In this document: in pieces, positions 19,101-28,015 of the stretch
Position numbering within the stretch: the stretch's first letter is position 1
Layout: each line of letters begins with the position of its first letter
From: Colwellia sp.
GTDB taxonomy: Bacteria; Pseudomonadota; Gammaproteobacteria; Enterobacterales; Alteromonadaceae
NCBI GenBank assembly: GCA_020630795.1
Contig: JAHDIK010000008.1
Span: 107,510-171,509 of the forward strand
Direction: 5' to 3'
Length of the DNA stretch: 64,000 nucleotides
The notes under the pieces: generated by a model
Told to the model about the DNA's origin: nothing
Seen by the model: the letters and a program-made list of their open reading frames with translations, nothing else
Database searches by the model: none
Program-made: the position numbers and the translations under genes

Positions 19101-21002
19101 TTAAACCATGTCGTTAAACGGGTTATCTTGAGCGAGCTGTATTTCTTGCTCAAAACTAGGAATAGACATACCGTCTTTAGTAATTACAATATCACTTTCG
19201 TCAATCATACCTGTGCCAAAACGGTAGATTAAATCAAACTCACCGTTGTCGGCTTTTTTCTGATATGCGAGTTGTGACAATTCAGTGTTCGCTGCTTTGT
19301 CTAAATAAGCATTGAATTTATCAGTACCATAACGTTTTTCTAGCATGGCTAATGATACTTTAGCTGAAAATAACGTTGCGGTTGCGTTGTTACCACCAAA
19401 GCCTTTCGAGTTAATAAAAGCTACATCCATATCACTACATTCCCAATGCTCTGTGGCAATATGTAAACGCTCGTCGTAAACGTCGTCAGCAACTTTATCG
19501 ATAGTGGTTACACCCGGCATAATATTGTGAGCGAAAATTCCTAACGCCATTGTTACTTGGTCGCCACTTGCAGGTGCGATAGTGTGTCCTACAAAAGCTT
19601 TTGGTGCTGCTATAGGCCAGTTATTTATATCAAATGTTTTAGCAACACGATCATAAATTAATGACTCTGTTACTCTGTTTTGAGGTGTGCTCGAACCATG
19701 CGCTAAAATAAAGCTACGTTTTTGAATTGCTTCTTCGCCCAACACACTTTTAGCAAGTGCGACTGACTTAGCCATGGTAATGTAATTACCTGGGCCTGGT
19801 GCAGTAATCGACTTTTTAACACCATCGGCGTTAATAAATACATCAGCAACAGAACCTAATGGTTTAGCGCCAAGCTCCATGGTTAACTCGTCGTCCATTA
19901 ACACAATAAAATGCGCAGCTTCACCAATAGTAAAGCCACAGTTTTGACCAAATGGGCGACTTGTACGACGGTGATCAGCTTCACCTTCTGTAATACCATC
20001 AAGCTTTTTCAAGCCTTCTTCATTTGCCAAAGCGCTCATGTTACCAAAGCCTTCAATAATCTCTGGCGTAATTGGGCTCTCGCTACTACCTACAATAGCA
20101 ACACGTACACGACCTGCTTTTATGTCTTGAATCGCATTACGTAAATTATACAAGAAGCTTGCACAAGCTCCTGTCGACGTAGAAGTTGTACCTACACTAC
20201 CCGTTACGTAGCCGTTGATAAAATCAGACGACATGCTGTTTAAGCCAAGCGCTAGGTTTTTAGTAGTAACACGCTCACCGTTCAAACGGTTTTGCATCAT
20301 ACCACCTAAGCCTTCAGACTGCATTTGACCAAAGCCTGAACATGAGTATGTTCCCACTAAATCAGGGCTGATTTTTCCTACAATCTCATCCCACGAAAAG
20401 CCCGTTGAATGAATAGCATCTGCAGCACCAAAAATAGTTGTTTGTAAACCACGAGGCTGATATCTACTGTTATATAAATTTGCGGGTTCGAAGCCTGTTG
20501 GTAATTGACCCGCCGCTTTTATAGGATTGTCGCGTACCGTATCGTGCTTAACGTCAATTTCGCCAGCAATTTCTACGCGAACTTTTTTATCTTCAAGTTC
20601 TGTTACTTTCCATGTTGCTGGCAACGGGTTAGGTAAATCTCTTTGACGAGTTTCAAAGCAAATTGCATTGTCTGCCTGCTGCATCGTAATTTTTTGATGC
20701 CACCGTGTTGCGTCAGGGTCAAAATGATTCTTTTCAATTTTACGTATGAGCGTGCCATCTAGTATTTGTTGACCAAAAACAGATTCAACATCTTGTTTAG
20801 CCACTACGTTACCATTCGCGTCAACTAATTCACCCTCTTTCGAGGTCAATAAATTCATTAATGTGGCTAATCCCACAAAGGTATCTTGTCTTGCTTCTGC
20901 ATTCAGCTTGTCAATAACAATACGTCTAAAGCCTTGGTGAAATGATGAACGACCAGACGCATTCACGCCGCCCATGCCTACAATAAGTGGTAAAGCTGTC
21001 AT
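19101..21002 (-). CDS. fabY: Beta-ketoacyl-ACP synthase, FabY type
   Basis: A 633-residue ketoacyl synthase, much longer than FabB/FabF (about 410). The thiolase-fold triad is present: TSTSTGACASFLYN gives the active-site cysteine, AHGSSTPQNR the first histidine and GHTIAPASGDQ the second. The N-terminus GMGGVNASGRSSFHQGFRR matches the long FabY class known from Pseudomonas aeruginosa, which initiates fatty-acid synthesis in place of FabH. The extra roughly 200 residues precede the core. The gene stands alone with its own terminator, divergent from an AraC regulator. FabY is recalled from family resemblance; a different long KS subfamily is the alternative. Confidence 0.78.
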   Translation of the reverse strand: MTALPLIVGMGGVNASGRSSFHQGFRRIVIDKLNAEARQDTFVGLATLMNLLTSKEGELVDANGNVVAKQDVESVFGQQILDGTLIRKIEKNHFDPDATRWHQKITMQQADNAICFETRQRDLPNPLPATWKVTELEDKKVRVEIAGEIDVKHDTVRDNPIKAAGQLPTGFEPANLYNSRYQPRGLQTTIFGAADAIHSTGFSWDEIVGKISPDLVGTYSCSGFGQMQSEGLGGMMQNRLNGERVTTKNLALGLNSMSSDFINGYVTGSVGTTSTSTGACASFLYNLRNAIQDIKAGRVRVAIVGSSESPITPEIIEGFGNMSALANEEGLKKLDGITEGEADHRRTSRPFGQNCGFTIGEAAHFIVLMDDELTMELGAKPLGSVADVFINADGVKKSITAPGPGNYITMAKSVALAKSVLGEEAIQKRSFILAHGSSTPQNRVTESLIYDRVAKTFDINNWPIAAPKAFVGHTIAPASGDQVTMALGIFAHNIMPGVTTIDKVADDVYDERLHIATEHWECSDMDVAFINSKGFGGNNATATLFSAKVSLAMLEKRYGTDKFNAYLDKAANTELSQLAYQKKADNGEFDLIYRFGTGMIDESDIVITKDGMSIPSFEQEIQLAQDNPFNDMV

Positions 21003-21129
21003 AACAACCCTTAAAAATTCAATTTAAACATTCTATTAACATCATTCTATGAATAATTAGCCACAAAAAACCTAAACATTCAGCCAAAAATAATGCAAAA
21101 TCAGACAAACCATTTGATTTTTTGCCTTT

Positions 21130-22137
21130 ATGAACTCGAATAGCACTAATAATGTACACGTTGCATTAGTTCTTTATGACCATATGCTTTCTACTAGTGT
21201 AAGCTTACCTGTTGAAATGCTTAGAGCTGGAGAAGCTTACGCCGTTCGAAACAACAAACGAGCTAAACGCTTGTGCATTGAAATGGTTAGTGAAAGCTTG
21301 CGCCCTGTAATTACCAGAGCATTAATTAAGCTTCAACCCGACGAAACAGTTGAGCGAGCGGCAAAGCCCGACTTTATTTTTATTCCAAGTTTGTGGAGAA
21401 ACCCACGCCCTTTACTTAAAAAATATCCAAAAGTTATTAAATGGCTAAGCGATATGTGGCACGAAAACACCACATTGATTGGAGCAGGTACAGGTGTATG
21501 TTTTGTTGCAGAATCAGGCGTGCTCAACAATCACCCTGCCACGACTCACTGGCATTATGTTGAGCAATTCAAACGTGACTACCCTCAAGTATTACTTAAA
21601 CCTGACTTTTTCATTACTCAATCTGAGCGCATGTATTGTGCGGCGAGCTTAAATGCGCTGGCTGATATTGTTGTTCATATTATTCATCAAACTTATGGGG
21701 AAGACGCAGCACAGCACGTTGAAAGAAACTTTTCGCATGAAATACGTAAACCGTACGAAGAACAGCGCTATTTGGAAGGTGACGTCGACAGGCACCCTGA
21801 CGAACTTATTACACAAATACAATTTTGGATGCGCACAAATCTAATATCGTCTTTATCGCTAATCGAAGTGGCGAATAACTTTAGTATTAGCCCAAGAACG
21901 CTAACGCGAAGATTTAAAGCGGCAACAGGTATAAAACCCTCTGAATATTGGCAAAAACTTAGATTACAATCGGCGCAAGACTTATTGGCGTCGAGTAATT
22001 TATCAATACAAGAAATAGCGTTTCAGGTAGGCTTTCAAGATCAAGCAAACTTAACACGTTTATTTAAAAAAACACTTAAACTTACGCCACGTGACTACCG
22101 AGCAACAGTACGTAAAAAACTTTTTAGCCAGCAGTAG
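21130..22137 (+). CDS. GlxA-type AraC-family regulator (DJ-1/PfpI domain plus AraC HTH)
   Basis: A 335-residue regulator. Residues about 10-190 form a DJ-1/PfpI (GATase1-like) domain with GAGTGVCFVAESG at the nucleophile-elbow position. Residues about 230-330 hold the two AraC helix-turn-helix motifs (SLIEVANNFSISPRTLTRRF and IQEIAFQVGFQDQANLTRLF). This class senses small metabolites, but the inducer cannot be inferred. The intergenic region shared with fabY is 127 bp, so control of fabY is the simplest hypothesis. The ATG lacks a good Shine-Dalgarno sequence. Confidence 0.88.
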   Translation: MNSNSTNNVHVALVLYDHMLSTSVSLPVEMLRAGEAYAVRNNKRAKRLCIEMVSESLRPVITRALIKLQPDETVERAAKPDFIFIPSLWRNPRPLLKKYPKVIKWLSDMWHENTTLIGAGTGVCFVAESGVLNNHPATTHWHYVEQFKRDYPQVLLKPDFFITQSERMYCAASLNALADIVVHIIHQTYGEDAAQHVERNFSHEIRKPYEEQRYLEGDVDRHPDELITQIQFWMRTNLISSLSLIEVANNFSISPRTLTRRFKAATGIKPSEYWQKLRLQSAQDLLASSNLSIQEIAFQVGFQDQANLTRLFKKTLKLTPRDYRATVRKKLFSQQ

Positions 22138-22176
22138 CCGTGTGCAAAAAATAAAATGATAACGAGTGAGCGATAA

Positions 22177-22497
22177 TTAGCAAAACTCTTCTTGCAACAA
22201 ACCAATAAGCTTCACAACTGACAGGTTAGCAATGCTGTAATAAATTGTTTGAGATTCTCGTCGTGTTTTTACTAAACCGTCATTGCGTAAACGCGCTAAA
22301 TGCTGCGAGAGACTCGACTGACTTAAATCAATATAGCCATTCAATTCGTTTACCGACATTTCCTGCTCACCTAAATGACACAAAATTAATAACCTGTTTT
22401 CATTACTCATGGCTTTAAGTAACTCAGCTGCTTGCGTTGCTTTAGCGCGAATTTCGGCTATATCAATAACAGGGTTATCAGCTTTAGGAATCGTCAT
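22177..22497 (-). CDS. ArsR-family repressor with the SqrR/BigR/HlyU two-cysteine pattern
   Basis: A 106-residue winged-helix protein. LLKAMSNENRLLILC opens the fold and QSSLSQHLARLRNDGLV is the recognition-helix region. Cys40 and Cys106 are the only cysteines, 66 residues apart. The same spacing is used by persulfide/ROS sensors SqrR (41/107), BigR and HlyU, which lose DNA affinity when the two thiols are bridged. The metal-binding motif of ArsR/SmtB (ELCVCDL) is absent. It is divergent from an RND operon with an operator-like dyad between them, so it probably represses that operon and perhaps itself. The sensing chemistry is inferred from cysteine placement alone. Confidence 0.85.
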   Translation of the reverse strand: MTIPKADNPVIDIAEIRAKATQAAELLKAMSNENRLLILCHLGEQEMSVNELNGYIDLSQSSLSQHLARLRNDGLVKTRRESQTIYYSIANLSVVKLIGLLQEEFC

Positions 22498-22543
22498 ACC
22501 CGCCCTCTTTTTCTAAGGTTAAAGTGCATAAAATAATTATAGG

Positions 22544-22571
22544 TTGATATTACATTAGAAAATGCTAATAT
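22544..22571 (+). promoter_or_regulatory. Promoter of the RND operon with overlapping ArsR-type operator
   Basis: TTGATA (22544-22549) and TAATAT (22566-22571) are 16 bp apart. Between and over them lies the dyad ATTAG-N6-CTAAT (22554-22569), the half-site style of ArsR/SmtB operators. A protein bound there would block polymerase. A second TTTTCTAATAT half-site occurs at 22587-22597. Confidence 0.6.
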
Positions 22572-22614
22572 AAAAGTATATTACGTTTTTCTAATATAAA
22601 TAAAAGAGGTTATC

Positions 22615-25167
22615 TTGCCGTACACACGTATTTTACAGCTCGCAATAACTAAACCTAAGTGGGTATATACCATAGTATCTGTATTAGCTCTTGTTAGCTT
22701 ATTGATGATGCCTCTGATTCAAATTGATACCGACCCAGAAAACATGTTGAGCAAAGATGCGCCAGCACGTGTATTTCACAATCAAACAAAAACTGACTTT
22801 TTCATGCAAGACATGATTGTTGTAGGGCTTGTTAGTAAAACCAATATTTTTACACCTCAAACACTCAAAGCTATTGAAACGTTAACTACCAAAATTTTAA
22901 CCATTGATGGAGTGATCGACGAAGACCTTCTCTCGCTAAGTGTTGTTGACAACATCACGCAAGAAGTTAGTGAAACGGGTGAGAAAAGTATACGTTTTCA
23001 ATATTTAATGAAGAAAGCACCATCTACAGATCACGCCAGCAATGACCTGCAAGATGCAATAAAACGCTTACCCATGCTTAACAATACACTTGTATCGGGA
23101 GACAACAAAGCCATCGCGATTTACGTTCCTATTAAATCAAAAGACATGAGTTACGACATTGCACAACAAATACGAGCGTACACATCCAACATCAGCACAG
23201 ATGCCGACTTTCATATAACCGGCCTACCCGTTGCCGAAGATCAATTCGGTTATGAAATGTTTGTACAAATGGGTGTAGCCGCACCTTTAGCTGGGTTAGC
23301 CATATTTGTTTTACTCTGGTATTTCTTCAGAAATCTTCCTTTAATCATAGCGCCTATGATTGTGGCAATGGCGACAGTCGTGATTATTATGGGGTCGCTT
23401 ATTGGGCTTGGATTTACCGTACACATTATGTCGTCAATGATTGCGATATTTTTAATGCCTATCGCCGTAGTTGATTCAGTGCATATTTTGTCTGAGTTTG
23501 CAGACCGTTTTAAGCAAGGTGACGATGCTAAAAATACGGTAAAAAAGGTAATGAGCCATTTATACACCCCTATGCTTTTTACTTCAATTACCTCTGCTGT
23601 GGGCTTTTACTCACTTATGTTAACACCTATTCCACCAGTAAAAATATTTGGTGCTTTTATCGGTACAGGCATACTCCTCGCGTTTACGTTAACAATAACA
23701 TTTATTCCAGCCTATATTTCACGTATGACACCTCAAGCATTAGGCCGTTTACAGCAAGCCGTTCAACGAATGGAAGCCAAAGGAAAACTTGCGTTAGTGT
23801 TGGAAAAGCTTGGAGGATTTTCAGTATCTAATAGCAAATTCATCATGATTGGGTTTGTTGTAGCATTTGCTTTGAGTATTCAAGGTATTTCCAAAATTGA
23901 AATTAACGACAACCCTGTGAATTGGTTTAAAGCTAACCACGAAATTCGTGTTGCGGATAAAGTGTTAAACAGTCATTTTGCCGGAACCTATGACGCGTGG
24001 CTTGTATTCAAAAGCAACAATAAAGCGTCTGATGAAACCTTATTAGCGTTTAATCAACTAGTAGGTCAGCTATCTACTCAATCACAAGAGCTTAACTCGC
24101 TAAAAAGCTATATAGAACAATCAACTCATTCAATGTCGTTTTTCACTCAAGAATTGATTGTACTTCTCGATGATCTTAGCTTTTCAGCACTTGAGTCAGA
24201 CGAAGAAACGTTAGAAACACTTATTCAATTAGCCGATAAAGAATTTAATAACAGCAAAGCTTTTTTAAATCCTGAATTGTTAACTTGGATGGACGAGCTT
24301 CAGTCGGCGTTAATTGCAACAGGCATGGTAGGTAAAGTAAATGGACTACCTGACATTGTAAAAACAGTAAACAGAGAGCTTCGTTCTGGCGAACAGTCAG
24401 ACTTTATTATTCCATCGTCAAGTAACGCTGTTGCACAAACTTTATTGCAATATCAGTCATCACACCGCCCGCAAGACTTATGGCACTTCGTGACAAAAAA
24501 CTACCAACAATCGCTATTATGGTTACAAATGACAAGCGGCGATAATCAACACACAACCAAAGTCGTTGAATGGGTTGATGGCTATGTAAGTAAACATCCT
24601 CTTCCTGATGGCATTACCTACGACTGGGCAGGTAAATCATACCTCAACATTGTTTGGCAAGACGCTATGGTAAGCGGCATGGTTGACAGCTTAATGTCGT
24701 CGTTCGTGATTGTTTTTCTCATGATGGTACTTCTGTTTCGATCAATAAAATATGGTGTATTAGCAATGCTGCCGTTAACGTTTACGATTACCATGATCTA
24801 CGGATTAATTGGTTGGGTTGGCAAAGCCTACGACATGCCTATTGCAGTTCTTTCTGCGCTCACTCTTGGCTTATCGATAGATTTTGCTATTCACTTTTTA
24901 CAACGCGTACGTGAATTAGAAAAAGAAACACAAAGTTTAACTACGGCATTAAGCCTAATGTTTAATGAACCTGCTAGAGCAATTTCACGTAATGCGATTG
25001 TAGTTGCAATAGGCTTTACGCCGCTCTTGTTGTCACCTCTCATGCCGTACATTACCGTCGGCGTATTTCTAGCCAGCATTATGGCGCTATCAGCCATTGT
25101 AACTTTAGTGCTTTTACCTGCACTAATGACAACGTTTAGTGCAAATAAAGCAACAGCAGTATCTTAG
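22615..25167 (+). CDS. RND-superfamily exporter, MMPL/SSD type
   Basis: An 850-residue protein with the RND repeat. There is one N-terminal helix (about 15-35), a large periplasmic loop (to about 210) and a helix bundle (about 215-385). A second loop (about 430-690) and second bundle (about 695-845) follow. IAVVDSVHILSEFADRF and GLSIDFAIHFLQR are the paired TM4/TM10 signatures with the proton-relay acidic residue. This MMPL/hopanoid-transporter-like class moves lipids or hydrophobic molecules out of the inner membrane. The start is TTG 22615, supported by GAGG at good spacing. It is first in a three-gene operon with a LolA-like protein and a barrel, and no periplasmic adaptor is present. Confidence 0.9.
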   Translation: MPYTRILQLAITKPKWVYTIVSVLALVSLLMMPLIQIDTDPENMLSKDAPARVFHNQTKTDFFMQDMIVVGLVSKTNIFTPQTLKAIETLTTKILTIDGVIDEDLLSLSVVDNITQEVSETGEKSIRFQYLMKKAPSTDHASNDLQDAIKRLPMLNNTLVSGDNKAIAIYVPIKSKDMSYDIAQQIRAYTSNISTDADFHITGLPVAEDQFGYEMFVQMGVAAPLAGLAIFVLLWYFFRNLPLIIAPMIVAMATVVIIMGSLIGLGFTVHIMSSMIAIFLMPIAVVDSVHILSEFADRFKQGDDAKNTVKKVMSHLYTPMLFTSITSAVGFYSLMLTPIPPVKIFGAFIGTGILLAFTLTITFIPAYISRMTPQALGRLQQAVQRMEAKGKLALVLEKLGGFSVSNSKFIMIGFVVAFALSIQGISKIEINDNPVNWFKANHEIRVADKVLNSHFAGTYDAWLVFKSNNKASDETLLAFNQLVGQLSTQSQELNSLKSYIEQSTHSMSFFTQELIVLLDDLSFSALESDEETLETLIQLADKEFNNSKAFLNPELLTWMDELQSALIATGMVGKVNGLPDIVKTVNRELRSGEQSDFIIPSSSNAVAQTLLQYQSSHRPQDLWHFVTKNYQQSLLWLQMTSGDNQHTTKVVEWVDGYVSKHPLPDGITYDWAGKSYLNIVWQDAMVSGMVDSLMSSFVIVFLMMVLLFRSIKYGVLAMLPLTFTITMIYGLIGWVGKAYDMPIAVLSALTLGLSIDFAIHFLQRVRELEKETQSLTTALSLMFNEPARAISRNAIVVAIGFTPLLLSPLMPYITVGVFLASIMALSAIVTLVLLPALMTTFSANKATAVS

Positions 25168-25176
25168 GAGTAAATC

Positions 25177-25983
25177 ATGACTTTCATAAAAAATGTAAGA
25201 AACGCATTAATCATATTGTCTTCTTTGACCTTATTTCAAATTACAGTATTTGCTTCAGATCTTACCGATGTTACTAACATTGTAAATAAAGCCAATATGG
25301 CGTCCTACTACAGCGGAGAAGATGGTAGAGCGCAAGCTAGAATGATTATTGTTGATACACAAGGCAATAAACAAATGCGCCAATTTACGATTCTACGTAA
25401 AGACCAAGAAGATTTAGGTAACCAATACATGCTTGTGTTTTTTTCACGCCCTACCGACGTGAAAGGCACAGTATTTAGAGTAACAAAAAAAGTAAACAAC
25501 GATGATGACCGTTGGTTATACCTACCAGCATTAGATTTAGTTAAGCGCATCTCAGCAGGCGATAAGCGTACGTCATTTGTTGGTTCTCATTTTTATTATG
25601 AAGATGTGTCGGGCAGAAACCCGCAAGAAGATACTTTTACACTCGTGAATACAACTCACGATTCCTATATTTTGAGTGCTAAACCCAAAAAGCCAGATAC
25701 CGTTGAATTTGCTCATTATAAAATTGTGATTAACAAACAAACCTTTATTCCAATGGAAGTTAACTATTACAACGCCCAAGGCGATGAAATACGCAAAATG
25801 GAAGTATTAAAAACTAAAGAGGTTGACGGATTTACTACGGTGTTACATTCAAAAATCACTCAAATATCTGATGGTAGTTACACTGAAATGCAATTTAGAA
25901 AAGTTAAATACAACCTTGGAATACCAAACAGTGTTTTTTCAGAGCGCAGCCTACGAACACCACCAAAATCTTGGTTAAAGTAA
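25177..25983 (+). CDS. LolA-like outer-membrane lipoprotein-sorting family protein
   Basis: A 268-residue exported protein. A signal peptide (to about FASD, residue 26) is followed by an unclosed-barrel LolA_like domain, with the family block DRWLYLPALDLVKRISAGD then SFVGSHFYYEDVSGR. Proteins of this family have a hydrophobic groove and are usually encoded beside MMPL/RND exporters. They are thought to carry lipid-like cargo across the periplasm. It starts 9 bp after the exporter with AGGAG before the ATG, so the genes are cotranscribed. It is not LolA itself: it is longer and not next to lolB or ftsK. Confidence 0.85.
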   Translation: MTFIKNVRNALIILSSLTLFQITVFASDLTDVTNIVNKANMASYYSGEDGRAQARMIIVDTQGNKQMRQFTILRKDQEDLGNQYMLVFFSRPTDVKGTVFRVTKKVNNDDDRWLYLPALDLVKRISAGDKRTSFVGSHFYYEDVSGRNPQEDTFTLVNTTHDSYILSAKPKKPDTVEFAHYKIVINKQTFIPMEVNYYNAQGDEIRKMEVLKTKEVDGFTTVLHSKITQISDGSYTEMQFRKVKYNLGIPNSVFSERSLRTPPKSWLK

Positions 25984-25990
25984 CAGCATA

Positions 25991-27316
25991 ATGCCGCATA
26001 ATTTTAATACAACGCGTAATAATGACAGAAACATAACAAATAAATTCATGAGTATTTGTATGTGGCTTCTTTTAAGTATAGCACTTTCTTCATCCGTATA
26101 TGCACAAGACGATGATTGGGGAGATGACTGGGATAACGACGAAGATGAGTCGCCTTGGGTAATTTCTGGCTTTATAGAGGGAGCGTATGGGCATTTTACT
26201 CAGCAAAATGTAACGCCAAAATCCTCACCATTATCGGAAATTCGAACGCGAATAGATGTAGCCTATACACATGAAAAATTTGATCTTATTGCCAAAGGAG
26301 AATTACTTTTTGACGATATTACCTCTAACTACAACGCATCGGTACGAGAGCTTTATATCAAAACAAGTCCGTTTAGCTATTTAGATGTAAAAATTGGCAA
26401 GCAAGTACTTACATGGGGTACTGCTGATTATTTATTTATTAATGACCTTTTCCCTAAAGATTGGAGATCGTTTTTCTCTGGCCGAGACGACGAATACCTT
26501 AAAGCGCCCTCTACAAGCATTAAAACGTCTTGGTTTATTAACGATTACACGCTCGATGTAGCGTGGACACCTAGATTTACTCAAGACCAATTTATTACTG
26601 GCGAGCGCTTCTCATTCTATTCACCAGAAGCTCAGCAACAAATAGCGCCAAAAAGCTTTACTACACATAAAACAAATAACGACCAATGGTTTGTCAGACT
26701 ATCAACTAATAAACAAGGTATTGAATATGCCCTGTATGGCTATAAAGGCTATTGGACAACGCCTGAAGGTTTGAATATTCAGCAGCAACCTTATTTTCCT
26801 AAAATGAATAGTATAGGTGCAAGCATTCGCACAACCTTAGGTAACGGTATATTCAATGCAGAGGTCGCCAGCTACAACAGTACAGAAAGCTCTAACGGCT
26901 ACAATAACACCTACTACTCCCCAAATAGCCAACAACGCTTTTTAATTGGTTACGAAACTGAATTAATGAAAAACGTCACACTCAATGCGCAATATTATAT
27001 TGAACACATAAACGCATATAGCCAGCTTACCTCTAGCCATATACAACCAAGCACCTTAGTGAGTCAAAATAGGCAATTAATAACCACAAGGCTTCGTTAT
27101 AGCGCAATGCAACAAAAGCTTACCTTGACGCTTTTTAATTTCTATTCGCCAAGTGAAAAAGATGGTTTTACAAAATCATCAATCAATTATCGTTATAACG
27201 ATCAATGGCAATACTCAATTGGTGCAAACTTATTTTGGGGAAAAGAAGACTTTAGCTTTTTTGGTCAACATCAAAAAAACTCAAACGTGTGGGCACGAGT
27301 AAGATATCAGTATTAA
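25991..27316 (+). CDS. Outer-membrane beta-barrel protein (DUF1302-like)
   Basis: A 441-residue protein. A signal sequence (LLLSIALSSSVYA, cleavage near residue 39) is followed by a very acidic mature N-terminus (DDDWGDDWDNDEDESPW). Alternating amphipathic strands then run to a C-terminal aromatic (WARVRYQY). KIGKQVLTWGTADYLFINDLF is typical of the DUF1302-type barrels that accompany RND/LolA-like pairs. ATG 25991 begins 7 bp after the LolA-like stop; an internal ATG at 26048 would give a shorter, more usual signal peptide and cannot be excluded. It probably provides the outer-membrane step for the exporter's cargo. Confidence 0.78.
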   Translation: MPHNFNTTRNNDRNITNKFMSICMWLLLSIALSSSVYAQDDDWGDDWDNDEDESPWVISGFIEGAYGHFTQQNVTPKSSPLSEIRTRIDVAYTHEKFDLIAKGELLFDDITSNYNASVRELYIKTSPFSYLDVKIGKQVLTWGTADYLFINDLFPKDWRSFFSGRDDEYLKAPSTSIKTSWFINDYTLDVAWTPRFTQDQFITGERFSFYSPEAQQQIAPKSFTTHKTNNDQWFVRLSTNKQGIEYALYGYKGYWTTPEGLNIQQQPYFPKMNSIGASIRTTLGNGIFNAEVASYNSTESSNGYNNTYYSPNSQQRFLIGYETELMKNVTLNAQYYIEHINAYSQLTSSHIQPSTLVSQNRQLITTRLRYSAMQQKLTLTLFNFYSPSEKDGFTKSSINYRYNDQWQYSIGANLFWGKEDFSFFGQHQKNSNVWARVRYQY

Positions 27317-27360
27317 CGCCTTAACACTCTCTGCTAACCAAACATTACTTTATTGAAAAC

Positions 27361-27386
27361 AAAAAAGCTCACCGTAGTGAGCTTTT
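27361..27386. terminator. Bidirectional terminator between the RND operon and efp
   Basis: AAAAGCTCAC (27363-27372) and GTGAGCTTTT (27377-27386) pair around CGTA. On the minus strand it runs into six T. It serves efp and probably also the convergent barrel gene. Confidence 0.85.
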
Positions 27387-27410
27387 CTAATTATTTATAA
27401 CGTTCTAAAT

Positions 27411-27980
27411 TTACTTAGACGCTCTTGATACGTAATCACCTGTTCGCGTATCAACCTTTACTACTTCACCAATTTGAACGAATAAAGGTACACGAATTAC
27501 CGCGCCTGTTGATAATGTAGCTGGCTTACCACCTGTTCCTGCGGTATCACCTTTAAGACCTGGGTCAGTTTCGGTAATTTCAAGTTCAACAAAGTTTGGT
27601 GGCGTTACAGAAATTGGTGAGTTATTCCATAAAGTAATCGTACAAATATCAGCTTCAACTAACCATTTAACAGCATCTGCTACAGCTTTTTCGTCAGCTG
27701 CAACTTGCTCAAACGTTTCATTGTTCATAAAATGCCAGAATTCACCGTCTGCATATAAATAAGCAAGCTCAATATCCATTACGTCAGCGCCTTCAACAGA
27801 ATCGCCTGATTTAAATGTTTTCTCTAATACTTTACCTGAGATTAGCTTACGAATTTTGACGCGGTTGAATGCTTGACCTTTACCTGGTTTAACGATTTCG
27901 TTTTCAAGAATGTTACAAGGTTCGCCATCAAGCATGATTTTAAGACCAGCTTTGAATTGGTTTGTACTGAAATTAGCCAT
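27411..27980 (-). CDS. efp: Translation elongation factor P
   Basis: A 189-residue three-domain [18 protein letters not shown] carries Lys34 at the tip of domain I, the residue beta-lysylated by EpmA/EpmB in enterics. [15 protein letters not shown] is in domain II and the conserved TGDYVSRAS is at the C-terminus. EF-P relieves ribosome stalling at polyproline stretches. It is divergent from epmB with only a 35-bp gap, so the modifying enzyme and its target are genetically linked. EpmA is not in the window. Confidence 0.97.
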   Translation of the reverse strand: MANFSTNQFKAGLKIMLDGEPCNILENEIVKPGKGQAFNRVKIRKLISGKVLEKTFKSGDSVEGADVMDIELAYLYADGEFWHFMNNETFEQVAADEKAVADAVKWLVEADICTITLWNNSPISVTPPNFVELEITETDPGLKGDTAGTGGKPATLSTGAVIRVPLFVQIGEVVKVDTRTGDYVSRASK

Positions 27981-28015
27981 GATTATTGTGCTCTACATAA
28001 ATACTGAGATTTTTA

